Below the pieces are notes generated by a model. That model saw only the letters and a program-made list of their open reading frames with translations. It was not told where the DNA came from and did no database searches. Shown here piece after piece: positions 21,992-33,769 of a DNA stretch of 64,000 nucleotides. The DNA is from Catenaria anguillulae PL171 (lineage: Eukaryota > Blastocladiomycota > Blastocladiomycetes > Blastocladiales > Catenariaceae). The first letter of the stretch is position 1; each line of letters starts with the position of its first letter. The position numbers were made by a program, and so were the translations under genes. The stretch spans positions 51,386-115,385 of the forward strand of contig MCFL01000074.1 in NCBI GenBank assembly GCA_002102555.1, given 5' to 3'.

Positions 21992-23404
21992 ATGTCGCCT
22001 CTCACTCCCAATACCGTCACGGCGCCCTCGTCGGCTGCCCACGCCCACCTCTCGTCCGAAGAGGTCATGTCACTCGAGCACGAGTATGGTGCCCACAAGT
22101 ATGTTTCTTTTGCTTTTCCATGTCTCCCCTTTCAAGGCTGACTGGTTTCACGTTTTGCCGTTAGCTACCACCCGCTCCCGATGGTCTTCTCGCGTGCCGA
22201 GGGTGTCCACGTGTGGGACCCCGAAGGCCGCCAGTACATGGACTTTTTGTCTGCCTACTCTGCCACCAACCAAGGCCACTCGCACCCGAAAATCCTGCAA
22301 GCTCTCATTGACCAAGCGTCGACGCTTGCCCTGTCGTCGCGTGCCTTTTACAACGACGTGTTTGGCCGGTACGCAAAGTACGTGACCGAATACTTTGGCT
22401 ACGAAATGGTGTTGCCCATGAACACGGGTGCCGAAGCCGTCGAGACGGCCATCAAGCTTGCGCGCAAGTGGGGATACACAAAGAAGGGCATTCCGCACAA
22501 CCAAGCCGTTGTGTTGACTGCTGCAGGCAATTTCCACGGCCGCACCATGGGCATCATTTCCATGTCGACAGACCAGGACTCGCGCCGCGGGTTTGGCCCC
22601 TACTTGCCCAACGTTGGCCCCGTTTGCCCGTCAGGTGCCGTTATCGAGTACGGAAACGCGGCGTCGTTGCGCAAGGCGCTCGAGTTGCACGGCAAGAACG
22701 TGGCTGCCATCTTGCTCGAGCCCATCCAGGGTGAGGCAGGCATCTTTGTGCCGCCCGAAGGCTACCTGGCCGAGGTGGCGGCCATGTGCAAGGAACACAA
22801 TGTGCTCTTCATTTGCGACGAGATCCAGACGGGCCTTGCGCGCACGGGCAAGATGCTTGCGTGCGAGTGGGACGGCGTCAAGCCCGACATTGTCATTCTC
22901 GGCAAGGCGCTTTCCGGTGGCATGTACCCCGTGTCTGCGGTGCTGGCCAACAAGGACGTGATGTTGTGCATTCGCCCTGGCGAGCACGGATCCACGTATG
23001 GCGGCAACCCGCTCGGATGTGCCGTGGCCATTGCCGCACTCGAGGTGATCAAGGAGGAGAACTTGGTCGAGCGGTCCAACGAGCTCGGCGAGCACTTCCG
23101 TGCAAAGTTGCGCGCCATCAAGTCGCCACTCATTCAACTGGTCCGCGGCCGCGGCTTGCTCAACGCCATTGTGATTGACGAGTCGGTGTGCGACAAGACT
23201 GCTTGGCACATTTGCCTGTTGCTCAAGGAGCGCGGTATCTTGGCCAAGCCCACGCACCAGAACATTATCCGGTTGGCCCCGCCGCTCGTGATTACCAAGG
23301 AGCAGTTGGACGAGGGTGTCAGGATCATTGAGTCGGTGTTGACCGACATTCCCAGCATGAAGCTGGAGGATATCCCGCACGCCATTGAGAAGGGCCACCA
23401 CTAA
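21992..23404 (+). CDS. OAT: Ornithine aminotransferase
   Basis: Two exons (21992-22098, 22165-23404) give 448 residues, the normal fungal length. The protein follows ornithine-delta-aminotransferases throughout: [20 protein letters not shown] at the N-terminus, [52 protein letters not shown], and the PLP-binding lysine in [10 protein letters not shown], then [15 protein letters not shown]. It transfers the delta-amino group of ornithine to 2-oxoglutarate, making glutamate semialdehyde and glutamate, and so feeds arginine breakdown into proline or glutamate. No mitochondrial presequence is visible, which agrees with the cytosolic fungal enzyme (Car2 type). The intron splits an Asn codon just before YHPLP. 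Confidence 0.97.
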
Positions 23405-24157
23405 GTTCCACTCTTGTAACGTCCAGGTCGCTGTTGCCTCTGGAGGTAACCACGGCACTTTTTTTTTTCTCGTGTACTCGTTCCCCTTTGTTCCCTCTGG
23501 CCTGGTGCTGCCGCCATCCGTTTCCCCTTCATTGCAACCGTCTGGCCCCCTCTCCCATCTCAGCAACCCCGTTCTTTCTTGTTTACTTCCTTTCTTTCGC
23601 GTGTCCTTGGTCTTGAGTCTTTTGCTGTTCCCTGCATGTGCTGTGCCTCCTGTGCTCTTGTTCCACTCTTCCGCCCTCCCCATCACCTCTGTCCCACCAT
23701 TTGTTTCTAGTTTGTTTTTTTTCTCCTCATCACCCTAATATCCCCAGAAATGACTTGCGGTCCCAATGTGCGCAACCCGTTGACTGTGACTAGATGTTGA
23801 AAAAAGTCCGAAATACACACCGTGTGCGCTTGGTGAAATTTGTTGTTGACTCTCTGGCCTTGGTGAATCTTGGTGCAGGTTGACCACTTGAAGCAATAAT
23901 CATCAATAGTGTGACTGCTGGTCCGATGTCATCGCTTACCATCGGTCGCATTTCGGACATGAACCGATCGAAGTGGAGAGCATCGACGCGTTCGCAGACG
24001 GGGTCTGACGGTGCAAGGTGCAAGTGCAACAATCGCTTCGAATAAATTCGAGCGGAATCCCGGTCAGGTCAAGCAGTATCGAAACCAAACGGATCCGTCC
24101 CATGCAAGTAATCGTTCACTTTACATCCCGGAATCATTCAGCCTCCATATCATCACA
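23405..24157. other. Intergenic between OAT and SDR genes
   Basis: The first 350 bases are strongly C/T-rich with T runs, suited to a 3' UTR. The rest would be the SDR promoter. Nothing coding was recognised. Confidence 0.35.
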
Positions 24158-25125
24158 ATGACTGCCGTGTTTCGCTCAAACTTGCCCTCGGTCCTCATCA
24201 CTGGCGCCAACCGGTTCGTCATCTCGTATATCTGGCTCTATCTACGCAAGTGGAGCCAATGCCAAAGGATGAATTACTCATCATTTCGACATGATTAGTG
24301 GACTTGGGCTGGGCCTCGCCAAGGAATACTCGCAAAAAGGTCAGCATTCATTCTTGATCGCATGGTCCTGATCATGCTGGTCCTAATCCACACACCGCGC
24401 CTGGGTTGCTTATTCAATTGACAGGATACAATGTCTTTGCAACATCCCGTAAAACGGGACCCGCCGACATCAAAGACGTGCGTCCATGCGCCGTATATCC
24501 CGTCCTGCAGCCGACCACTCACTCACAGACTCGCCAACCATGACATTAGCTCGCTCCCTATGCCGTGGCCATCCACCCGCTCGACCTGCTCGACCCGACA
24601 CTTGCCACGCTCGCAACACTTCCTGCAACGCTATCGCGCTACACCCCATCACTTCAAGTGCTCATCAACAATGCTGGGACCATGATCCCGGACAAGGTCG
24701 GCGCGCTGTCTGCCGACTCGCTGCTGGCGCAATTCAAAGTTAACGCCATGGGCCCGGCACTCGTCACCCAAACACTCACGCCGCACTTGACGACCGCAGG
24801 CCAAGCAGGCGGTGCCAAAGTCGTCAACATATCGGCCATTCTGGCCAGCCTGACCGACAACCTGATGCCTGGCAAACTGCCTGGGTATCGCGCAAGCAAA
24901 ACGGCACAAAACGCGTTGACGGTGGCATTGGCCAAGGAGCTTGCCGGCAAGGGCATCTTGGTGTTTGGCTTGCACCCGGGGTTTGTGGCCACACGCATGT
25001 CAGGCATGAAGGGCGAGTTGAGTGTGGAGCAGAGCGCAGGGTTGGTGGCCAAGGTGGTGGATGCTGCGAACAAGGAGGTGGCCGGCAAGATGGTCAATCA
25101 GGCAGGCAAGGTGATGAATTGGTAA
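24158..25125 (+). CDS. C-factor-like short-chain dehydrogenase/reductase
   Basis: Four exons join in phase (24158-24213, 24299-24339, 24425-24477, 24550-25125) into 241 residues. The classical SDR pattern is complete: cofactor loop TGANRGLGLGLA (glycine-rich TGX3GXG), the NNAG motif, an active-site Ser in VVNISAILAS, and the catalytic Tyr-Lys pair as YRASK, followed by LHPGFV. The sequence resembles the C-factor (CsgA)-like and related fungal reductases, which use NADP(H); the ATSR segment after strand 2 supports NADP preference. The true substrate cannot be read from the sequence. No signal peptide or membrane anchor is present. The first three exons are very short and the protein would be missed by a single-exon reading. 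Confidence 0.88.
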
Positions 25126-25365
25126 GCACAATGTCAAATGTCAAGTGTAAGTATATTTGGACAGCGGATTGTGTCGAATGCAAGTACGCGGGCGGGTATG
25201 TATTATTGTGGTACCACTAAAGGCAAAAGGACAAGAAAAAAAAAAAAGGCTCCACGAGAGCGAGTGCAAAGAAAAGAAGTAAACTGGGAAAGTGTGACCG
25301 ACAACTGAATCACGAGGAAACACGCAAAGAGACAAGAGAACCCAAGTGGACGACGTCTGAGAGAA
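25126..25365. other. Convergent 3' region of SDR and kinase genes
   Basis: This region contains an A run near 25235-25246 and no coding signal. It is short enough that the two transcripts may overlap at their ends. Confidence 0.3.
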
Positions 25366-28300
25366 TCAAGCACGCTTCGATCCCGTGGGCGGTGGCGATC
25401 GCAGTGTTGCACCACCACCCACAACCGGACTATTTGCCTGGCTCGCCGCAATTGGTGGAAGCGGAAACCCAAGCGCACTCGCCAAACTGGACCCCGTGTG
25501 CGTCGTCGTCGCAGACGAGCCCGGGGGCGACATGAGTCGTGCGCGCTTTGCTAAGCTCGGACCAACCCCAGGTGATGATGATGCCAACGACGACGCATGC
25601 GGAGGCGGACTACGAATGCTCCCACCTCGCAATGCGAGCTCTGGCGGAGACGACGAACGCGACGACAATGGCGGCGGCGGAACGAACGGCGCGTGAAGGG
25701 ACGATGAATCGGACGATGCGAGCCGCACTTGCCGAACAACAATGCCGCCGGGTTTGACTTGGACTGAGCCCGTGACTGGAGCTGGCGGTCTTGCGCTGCC
25801 CCCACCACCGCCGGTGCCAGCAGGCTTGCTCACGGCGGGCGTGCCCGGGGAACTTGGCGTCACGGCCTGGTGCACCGTCTCGTGCTTGACGACCTCGTCC
25901 ACAACGGGCGGCTTGGACGGCTGCGGAGGCGCAGGCAGCGGGGGTGGCGCAACGACCGGTGGGGGCATGAATGCAAACGAAATGAGTGCGCCCGTGGGCA
26001 CAAACGATTTGCGGGTATTGCGAAGCTGTGCCTGGCGCGCAGCAGCACTGGCCGCCAATGTTGATGCAGACGGGCGCGACACGCTGTTAACTGCCACGGC
26101 CGATGGGAGAGGTTCTGCGAGCGGTAGTTTTGGGACTCGCACTGACGTGACGACATGCACAGGCGATCCAGGTGGGACAGGTGCACTTGCCATTCCTGCG
26201 GGTGGTGCCGGTGCAACCGCCGGCACAGGTGTTGCGGCTACGGCCTCGCCCGATTCAGACACGGGTGCTGTGGATGCCTGTGGCCCCTGAGGGGGTTGAG
26301 CGATGGCAGCCGCAGCGGCCGCCCTCGCCGCCGCCCGCTTGCGCTGCTTGCTCTCAAACTCGTGCCAATGATCGGCATCGTCCAACCCCTCCAACAATGC
26401 CTTTGGCGGCTCGGGTTTGGGCATTTCGCTGACAAACCAGGCGTGTGCCAAAGCGGCCTCGGCCGTTGGCCGCTTGTCGGGCGTGACTTGCAAGAGTGCG
26501 TCCATGAGCTCGAGCACGCCATCGGCGGGCGCCTTGTCATCGGGAAACGCTTGGCGGACCGTGTCGGCAAACACCTCAAGCAACCTGCGTGGTTTCGCCA
26601 CAGCAGGCCGTACGAGCGGCCACCATGGCAAGTTTTCCACGTCGGGCCACGCGCGCGCATCTGGCGTGCCGCACGTGCGAAACACAAGGTCGAGCTGGGA
26701 GAGCTCGTCCGTACCCGGAAACGCTGGCCGCGACACAAACAGTTCGAGCAAGATGCATCCCGTGGACCACAAGTCGACCTCGCCGCCATACTGAGTCCCG
26801 CCAAGCAACAGTTCGGGCGGCCGATACCAAAGCGTGATGACACGGTTGGTCAAGTCGACCGCGCGCGTGTTTGCAGCCGACTGGCCGTGGGGGACAATGG
26901 CGCGCGCAAGCCCGAAATCCGCCAGCTTGAGCTGGCCCGACCGGTTGAGCAGCAAGTTGGACCCTTTGACGTCGCGGTGCACAATGCCGCGCCGGTGCAA
27001 GAATGCAAGTCCGAGAAGCAGTTGCTGCACCAAGCTCTTGACATGTGCCAAGGTAAACTTGACGCTCGGATGATGCAAAATGCCCGCCAGGTCGTGCTGC
27101 ATGTACTCAAACACCATGTACACATAGGTCGGTGCGCCGCCCACGGCCATGCCCGGGGTGGTTTCAAGGGCAATGTCGAGCAGTGACACTACATTGGCCG
27201 ACGAAATGCGTTGCAGCAGCTGCAGTTCGCGCACGGCAGTGATGGGGAACCCGTCGCGCGTCGACTCGATCCGCACGCGTTTGAGCGCCACCAGTGTGCC
27301 TGTACGGCGTTGGCGCGCGCGAAATACTTTGCCATACGTGCCTTCGCCCACTTGCGCGAGCGTTTCGTATTCTTCAGGGCCCGTGGGCTCTGCTGACGCG
27401 GGTGCGAGTGCGGGTGCGGGTGCGGGTGCGGGTGCGGGTGCGGGTGCGGGGACGAGTGGGGTGGCGGTTGACGACGAAGACGACGACGGGCGGGTCGACA
27501 TGGGCGGACGCATTGGCCTGGCCGACTTTGAACCGGACGATAACGAATGCGAGGCTGCATGGGCATGCGGATGCGGCGGCGAAAGCAATTCGCCATCTTC
27601 CGATGCTGATGCCGACGCCGCCTCACGCGCGTGCGGATGCAAAGTCCCCGCCGAGTTTGCATTTGAAACGCGGCGGTCGCTCGTACTGCGTGACCCATGT
27701 GCCACATGCTTGTTCGATCTCGCTCGGCCGCCGTGCTCGTACACGCTCCCCCAATCGTCATCACCACCCGTGTTGCCACGTGTCCCCGCGCGCCCGCCAG
27801 GGCCATGCCCGTTGCCCGCACGTCGGGACCGTGGTGGGGGGCTCGACACCATGTACATGTCGCGGTCGCGCGACTTGCTGCGCGCATGTGGGTGCGAAGA
27901 GGCTGCCGAAGACATGGGTCGGCGCGGGCTGCGGCTGCGCGACGGCTTGTGGTGCCTTGCCCATGACGATGAAGGTCCAGGGCCCGTGCTGCCTCTTGCA
28001 GAGCGCATGCTATTGTTGTTGGAGGAGCCGTACGCTGAGCGTGATGACGCTCCGCCATGCGCGCCGCTCCTCGACGCGGACGATGACGGGTAGGTGGTCG
28101 GTGGAGCGGTGGCAGAGCTGGGCGGCGGGCTTCTGCTTCTGCTTCTGCTGCGGCTTAGGGTCCGGCTGCGGCTGCTTGACCTCGACTGCGACCGGGATCG
28201 GCCTCGGGAGGCTCCAGTGATCGGGTATGACTCGGGCGGTTGGCGATTGCGATGCCACTGAGAGGTGGAGGATGGGCCGCCGTAAGCAAAGTCATGTTGC

Positions 28301-28494
28301 TGGTGGGGATACGGATTGCTGCTGGGCGAAGGCTGGTACGAGGACGACGTTGAAGGGGTGTAGGATGATCGATTCCCGCCGCCGTTGGATGATGCCGAGG
28401 TGGGCCCGCTGCTGCCGCCAGTGGGTCGACGAGAGTGGGCCGGTGGCGGCGGGGACCGCGATCGCGATCGAGAACGGCGGCCGTGCCGAGTCAT
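25366..28494 (-). CDS. RS-rich cyclin-dependent kinase, CDK12/CTK1-like
   Basis: A single minus-strand exon encodes about 1042 residues from the ATG at 28494 (upstream in-frame codons lack an ATG). The head of ~370 residues is full of Arg-Ser and Ser-Pro repeats, like the RS domain of CDK12/13. The kinase domain follows: GEGTYGKV loop, ALKRVRI lysine, PITAVRE cyclin-binding helix, HRDVKGSNLLL catalytic loop, DFGLAR, and VITLWYRPPELLLGG. PITAVRE lies closest to the PITAIRE/PITALRE kinases that phosphorylate the RNA polymerase II tail (CDK12, CDK9, yeast Ctk1 and Bur1), so a nuclear transcription-elongation role is likely. The C-terminal ~370 residues are Pro/Ala/Ser-rich. An Ala-Pro repeat precedes the kinase domain and corresponds to a hexamer repeat in the DNA. 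Confidence 0.9.
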   Translation of the reverse strand: MTRHGRRSRSRSRSPPPPAHSRRPTGGSSGPTSASSNGGGNRSSYTPSTSSSYQPSPSSNPYPHQQHDFAYGGPSSTSQWHRNRQPPESYPITGASRGRSRSQSRSSSRSRTLSRSRSRSRSPPPSSATAPPTTYPSSSASRSGAHGGASSRSAYGSSNNNSMRSARGSTGPGPSSSWARHHKPSRSRSPRRPMSSAASSHPHARSKSRDRDMYMVSSPPPRSRRAGNGHGPGGRAGTRGNTGGDDDWGSVYEHGGRARSNKHVAHGSRSTSDRRVSNANSAGTLHPHAREAASASASEDGELLSPPHPHAHAASHSLSSGSKSARPMRPPMSTRPSSSSSSTATPLVPAPAPAPAPAPAPALAPASAEPTGPEEYETLAQVGEGTYGKVFRARQRRTGTLVALKRVRIESTRDGFPITAVRELQLLQRISSANVVSLLDIALETTPGMAVGGAPTYVYMVFEYMQHDLAGILHHPSVKFTLAHVKSLVQQLLLGLAFLHRRGIVHRDVKGSNLLLNRSGQLKLADFGLARAIVPHGQSAANTRAVDLTNRVITLWYRPPELLLGGTQYGGEVDLWSTGCILLELFVSRPAFPGTDELSQLDLVFRTCGTPDARAWPDVENLPWWPLVRPAVAKPRRLLEVFADTVRQAFPDDKAPADGVLELMDALLQVTPDKRPTAEAALAHAWFVSEMPKPEPPKALLEGLDDADHWHEFESKQRKRAAARAAAAAAIAQPPQGPQASTAPVSESGEAVAATPVPAVAPAPPAGMASAPVPPGSPVHVVTSVRVPKLPLAEPLPSAVAVNSVSRPSASTLAASAAARQAQLRNTRKSFVPTGALISFAFMPPPVVAPPPLPAPPQPSKPPVVDEVVKHETVHQAVTPSSPGTPAVSKPAGTGGGGGSARPPAPVTGSVQVKPGGIVVRQVRLASSDSSSLHAPFVPPPPLSSRSSSPPELALRGGSIRSPPPHASSLASSSPGVGPSLAKRARLMSPPGSSATTTHTGSSLASALGFPLPPIAASQANSPVVGGGATLRSPPPTGSKRA
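27400..27450. repeat. (GGGTGC)n hexanucleotide repeat inside the kinase gene
   Basis: About eight copies of GGGTGC on the plus strand encode a run of Ala-Pro dipeptides on the minus strand, immediately before the kinase domain. Such a repeat can vary in length between strains. Confidence 0.85.
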
Positions 28495-30087
28495 GACGGA
28501 TTGAATCGAAGGAGTTAGTCTACACACACGGACGTAAATTGTACACGACGTCAATACACATGGCCTTCATTATCGGCAAGTCATGCTCCTGCTGCTGCTC
28601 GTGAAATACAATGGGATGAGTGAGGACGATTTTCAGGAAGGAAGCGCAAATAGTGTCGTGTGTGGTAACTTCTATAGTATTGTATTATTGACGCCCCTCA
28701 CAGAGCCCTCGCAGACCATTGTGCGGCGAGGATGAAAAGTGCTCAAGTGACCGACAACAAGTGACGACAAAGTCAAAGGAAGGAAGTCTGCGAAACGACA
28801 GGGTTGTGGCAAAGCAGCCGACAACAGGAGGAAGGGGTGAAAGGAAGGGTTTGATGGATTGGCACAGTGTTTGGACGTTGGACTGTGCCATGCAATGCAA
28901 TGGCAGAAACAGGGCGACCGGATAGGGAGAAATGTAGCCGCAAGCAGCGATGGTGGAGCATGACAGCCAAATGCGACCAGAGTAAGCAAGGTCAGGGAAC
29001 GAACCTACCACGTGGACGTAAAGAATGGAGAAAATGGCGAGAGTCAACCTTGTGTGCCGGCGCGCGCAAAGAAGGCTCTGGTCGAGTAGCTCGGATTGGT
29101 TTGATGACGATTTCAAAACGGCGTTCACCACTTGGTCCGTGGAGCGAGTGCAGCTCGATAATGACGTGACGTTTTGCCCAGATCGGTGGCGGCCTCAACG
29201 GCGAGCCGGGCGGGAGAGGCTGAAAGGGAAGGGGCGAGTTGGCGAAGTCAGTCACCGACAAGGTATAGACATACAATACGCCAAAGCAAGTGGGCGACGA
29301 GGGTATGGTCCCCATTGGCCAGGATATGGACGTACTACCAGGGCGAGAGAGTACGGTGGCTAGTGGGAGCTGCGCAAGGACAGAGGAGCGTTACGTCGTG
29401 GCCAACAACGAAATCCAGCAAGGAGGTCCAAAAGTGCACGGTGGTGGGCCGAGCATGCAATCTCAAATACTGTTGAACAAAAGCGCCCGTGGAGCCCGTA
29501 GTTGATTGGCCCAGGAACAGGGACAGAGCAGATTGGATCGAGAAAGCCAACAAGCTGGGTCTGGACTAAAGATCTGGCGGTACCGGTGGCGGTGCAGTGT
29601 CGAAAGGGTCGCCCGTCACTCGAATTGTGTGGCAGGTATTTGGTGCCGGTGTCGGTTGTCGGTGTTGGCCAGGTGAGGTGGGTCGTGGTCGGACGGAATG
29701 GGATACGACGGCAGCAAGAGGACGAGCACGAGCCGACGGAGGTGAAGGTGAAGGTGAAGGCGATATGCTCGTAATGCAGCGCAAGTTTTGCCTTGGTTGC
29801 CTTGGTTGCCTTGGTTGCCTTGGTTGCCTAGACTGTTTGACTGTGATGAGGTCGTTGAGTTGTACGGCTTCGTCGTCAACGTCAACGTCCAAATGAGAAA
29901 AAGAGAAACGACCAGAGAAACGACGATGCGCCGCCGATCCACTCTCCACTCTTGGCCGATCCGATCCGCCGCGCTCTCAACTTCTCTACATGTACTTTCA
30001 TGTTTTCGTTATGGAAGTAAAAGAAAAGAGAAGAAACAAGAGACACACTGCCAAAAACAAAACATTGATCGCAAATTGAAAACAATC
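28495..30087. other. Intergenic between the CDK and TMEM14 genes
   Basis: 1.6 kb with no recognised gene. Open frames on both strands are short and lack domains. It includes a hexamer repeat (GGTGAA, ~29741-29760) and a perfect nonamer repeat listed separately. It must contain the promoters of the two diverging genes. Confidence 0.4.
29791..29828. repeat. (CCTTGGTTG)4 tandem repeat
   Basis: Four perfect nine-base units followed by CC. It lies in non-coding DNA about 260 bases before the TMEM14 start. No known function is implied. Confidence 0.9.
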
Positions 30088-30508
30088 ATGTCGCACCATC
30101 CGTCCGTCACTCTGGCTGCCGTCTGTATGTTGCTATGTACATAAGCCCAATATGTCTTGTCTTCGACTGTCTACGGATTTGATGCTCACGCGATACCTAA
30201 TCCACATGTTCATTTTGTGCAAAGGCACGGTCGGCGGCACCATCGGCTACCTTCGTCAAGGCTCGCGGCCCTCGCTGATTGCCGGCGTCACGCTGGGTGC
30301 TGCCTACGCCACGGCCGCGTATCTGCTCAAGAACAACCTCGACTATGGCACCGAGCTGGCCCTGGGCACGTCGCTCGTGTTGACGGCCGCCATGGCGCCA
30401 AAGGCCATCCGCGGCCGCAAGCCCCACACCATGGTCATGGGTGCCGCGGGTACTTTGGCCACGGCCTACTACGGAAAGAAGATGTACGAGTGGCGGGTTG
30501 GCGTGTGA
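30088..30508 (+). CDS. TMEM14-family small membrane protein
   Basis: Two exons (30088-30124, 30225-30508) join in phase into 106 residues. The joined N-terminus, MSHHPSVTLAAVCTVGG then TIGYLRQGSRPSLIAG, matches the TMEM14 pattern (short N-terminus, GG, GY, R-GS-PSL-AG). The remainder has the three or four hydrophobic helices with Gly packing and the G-LATAYYGKKMYEW ending of the family. Length agrees with other members (about 100-115). Animal TMEM14C sits in the inner mitochondrial membrane and aids heme synthesis, whereas other fungal and plant members are linked to lipid export from chloroplast or mitochondria. The substrate here is unknown. The first exon has only 37 coding bases, so annotation tools may miss it. 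Confidence 0.88.
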
Positions 30509-31289
30509 TTCCAAAGACATTAGGCCTTCTCCTGAAACGTACCTGAAACACCGCCTCAGATCTGCTTCAAGCCACTCAAGCCAACGCTCTGAACACGGTC
30601 TGCCGATCCAACACGCTCACCACACGGCGATCTTTTCCACGTCGCTTCCGTCTGCTCCACTCCTCTCTTTCTCGCACTTCCATCCTTCATCCTTCACTCC
30701 CAGACTCTGCACTCGGCTCCTCAGTGGTCTCTTCCTGCTCTTCTTTTCCAGCACCTCTAATGCATGCACAATATAAAACCACTCAACCTTTCAAATCAAA
30801 CCATGAATGACCGCCAATCACACACTGCCGATGATCGCGCCACCTCTCATTGCATGCCCTTGCCCGCCGCGTCTTTACTGAGCACAGCGCCAGCAACAAT
30901 TGAATGGATCCTCCACTCCTCCATGATTACCAACGTCGTCCTCTAATGTGACTTGCTCCCCACCAACTTGACCCACCCACAACGTACAACGTGGACACTC
31001 CATCGCCCACCAGGGCATCCCACCCTGTACGCGCCGGCCAACTTCTTCATTGCCGCCATCCGCAGCAGCTCGAAATCCTCAATTTGCGGACCGCAGTAAC
31101 TTCTCACACGACACGTTAACCTGTAAACCACGCTCACTCTCACACAACCGGCAAACCGTGCTCACGAATCATTGGCCTCACGGCGGCAGATCCATGGCTT
31201 CACCACCTCGGAACCCTACCCGCTACTGTCTTTCCTGTGAAATTCTTCCTATCGCCAATTGCAATGGTTGATTGTTCCAAATGCTAGCA

Positions 31290-32070
31290 TCTTGCCACGT
31301 TGTCAATGCCGCACTGACTGCCAATGATTTACTCTCCTCGCTGTTTCTCTTTCATTCGCACGCAATCCGCCGATATGCCTTCAACGTGTGTCAAACCGCC
31401 AAATTCTTTCCTTGGTTGTCGATTGACGGCCCTCAACCTGCACTCTGCAGTGTTCGTCACACTGTCAATCCCCAGCACCCTGTCACCCACAACCAGTGCC
31501 CGGACCCTCGATGAACGATGCTTTCCCGTTGCCGCTGAATGACCTCTTCGCACTTCTCTATTGGATGCTTCACCAGCCGCATCGCATGCTATCCCAGCAC
31601 TGCATGGCCTTCGCACCCGCCGCGCTTCGTTCCACAAGAATCCACTGGCAAACGACGCGCACAACTCATTTCGTCCGCATTCCGTCATGCCGTCAATGCC
31701 GCCCTCACCACCACCGATTTACTCTGCTTGCTGGTTCTATTTCATTTGCACACAACTCCCCGATTTAGCCTCAATGAATGCCGCCCCGCCAAGTTCTTCT
31801 CTCCGTTGTGGATTGGCGGCGCTCAACCTCAATTCTGCAGTGTGCGTCGCATTCTCAATCCCCAGCACCATTTCGGCCACAACCCGTCTTCCCCACCCTC
31901 GACCATAGTGCATGCCGCTACCTTTGAACGTCCCCTCATTGCACTTCGCGTTGGATGCTTCGCCGGCACTCCATCTGCCCATCGCCCACGGCCACATCAC
32001 ACGTACTTGGCGTCTTTCTTTTCTCCAGCCGCACCACATGTCATCCAACCACAACACGTTCTTCCCGTAT
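31290..32070. repeat. Diverged tandem duplication, unit ~390 bp, two clear copies
   Basis: Matching anchors recur 390 bases apart: gtcaatgccgc at 31302 and 31692, cagtgt/cagtgtgcgtc plus caatccccagcacc around 31448 and 31838, and ttggatgctt at 31561 and 31951. Translated in the matching frame, both copies share VNAAL, KFF, CSVR and NPQH segments at the same spacing. The copies differ at perhaps a quarter of positions, so the duplication is old. Fainter similarity may extend left of 31290. Confidence 0.75.
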
Positions 32071-33701
32071 GCCGCATTTCATTCTGCGTCACCGTATATG
32101 CCCATCATTTGCTATCTACGGCGACAACGACTCATGACCTTGGCGGCCCATAGCCACTCCACGTCGTTGCCTGCGTGCTGTTCCTCAAGCATACGCCCAT
32201 CTCCCTTTCCTCGCCACCACAAGAACATACGATCACCGGCAGCAGCAGCTCGATCAATCCCAATGGCACTCTTCTCGGGCACCGGCCTCGAATGACGCTC
32301 GACCCGCAACCACCAATGACATCTCCTGCAGCAACATGTCACCCAGCAAGTGTTTTCCAACTTGCGGACGCGTATCCCATTGCTGATTGCTTCCATGTCT
32401 CGGTTCATCTTCATCTCATGATGCGTCCAGTGCCGTTGCTCCATTTCCGTCAATGCAATCATGCAACTCACAATTCCGCTCACTGAATTCCTCGCTCTGC
32501 TCCAACCACGGCATTCAAGACAGTCCATCGCGTTGCTGACCCCGCCCTTTCACAAACGGCAGCCTTGCTCATTATCACACATGTTGAAGACGCCGATTCC
32601 GCTTTCTCAGCTTCCCTCACCGTCTATCGCAACTGACTCACATATGATTGGCTTCTGCCGACTCTAATCCTGTGACTCTCGCTCTCGGACCACAGGCAAC
32701 GTAATGCTCACCATCTCCTCCTACATGTACACGGCGGCGCATTTGCAGATCTGCTCTCCGGCCAAGTCTTGCACTCGCTATGATACATCCAGATGTTTTC
32801 CCTCTGTTCTGTTCCATCGCAAACAGCTCAGACAAATCACGTTCATGGTAATGGCTCATTGGTCTGGTGTTGCTTGCTGGCCTGGGCTGACTGTGATGTG
32901 GAAGTGCACGATGTCCGCTCTCAACTGGTTCTGCTCCTCATTGTTTCTCATATTTTCCGTGCATTTCATGACAGCCAGCTCCCACCTTTTGCTCTTTCCC
33001 CACCCATTAGCCTCGCTCTATCTCAAGCCGTTTTCTTGGATACATTCAACATTGTTTCTCTATATCTTTGTTCACATCCTCAAATGCAGTTGTGCTTTGC
33101 CGGACTGCTCAATACATGACCGTTGCTCTGTGGCAGATGCGTCAAGCACCAGCCTGGCACACAAGCAACACAGTCGTGAGCATCATGGGCTCACGATCTG
33201 GCAGGAACCGCCCGCAGGGCATCACCACCCAACCTGGGACAGGAGAAGCTCGAGGCGGCTCGAAGAGCTGCCGACGGTGGTCAACGGTCCTGGTTGAATG
33301 TTCTCAGTTCAAGCATACATTTCATCCGTCTTCATACAACCTCTGGGCTCGACTTTGGCGCAACCGATCCGCTCTAAGCTCAGCGCTCCCTCTCACGACA
33401 AAGGGTTCAGATCTTTAAATGGCGACACCTTTTTCTCACGTTCAGAAAGTGTGCCAGGGGCTGATGGCTCCCTCGACGTTTCGCTTCATTTGCCATCAAG
33501 CGTGCCAGGTACAGTTGGAAGACCCCACCGACCAAGAATCCCCCACAACTGTTACCTCGAACAACTAATCGATACACCGATACACCGAACATTGCTTCTG
33601 AATGCTTCATTACTGTGACTTCCCGTCTTCAATATCCATGGTGTACTTTGCTCATCAATATAATGCCTCAAGTTGTTCTGTTTGAAAGCTCCCTTCGACG
33701 C

Positions 33702-33720
33702 CCGGCCACGCAGTGGCCGG
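33702..33720. other. Perfect 8-bp inverted repeat with 3-base loop
   Basis: ccggccac (33702-33709) and gtggccgg (33713-33720) are exact reverse complements around gca. It lies about 200 bases before the TAF4 start. It could be a cruciform or a palindromic protein site; nothing further is shown. Confidence 0.6.
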
Positions 33721-33750
33721 CATGAAAGCTTGTACTTTACTTGGTTATTT

Positions 33751-33769
33751 CACGTCACTTCACGTCACG
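33751..33769. promoter_or_regulatory. Tandem CACGTCA (CRE-half-site-like) words upstream of TAF4
   Basis: CACGTCACTT is followed directly by CACGTCACG. CGTCA is the half-site of bZIP CREB/ATF factors. Two exact copies ten bases apart, one helical turn, about 150 bases before the start codon make a plausible but unproven regulatory site. Confidence 0.35.

Noticed and set aside
22631-23686. 351-codon minus-strand open frame opposite ornithine aminotransferase
   Set aside because: It is antisense to a fully conserved enzyme and has no domain signal.
33702-33720. Hairpin as a bacterial-type terminator
   Set aside because: The genome is eukaryotic and no T run follows the stem in either direction.
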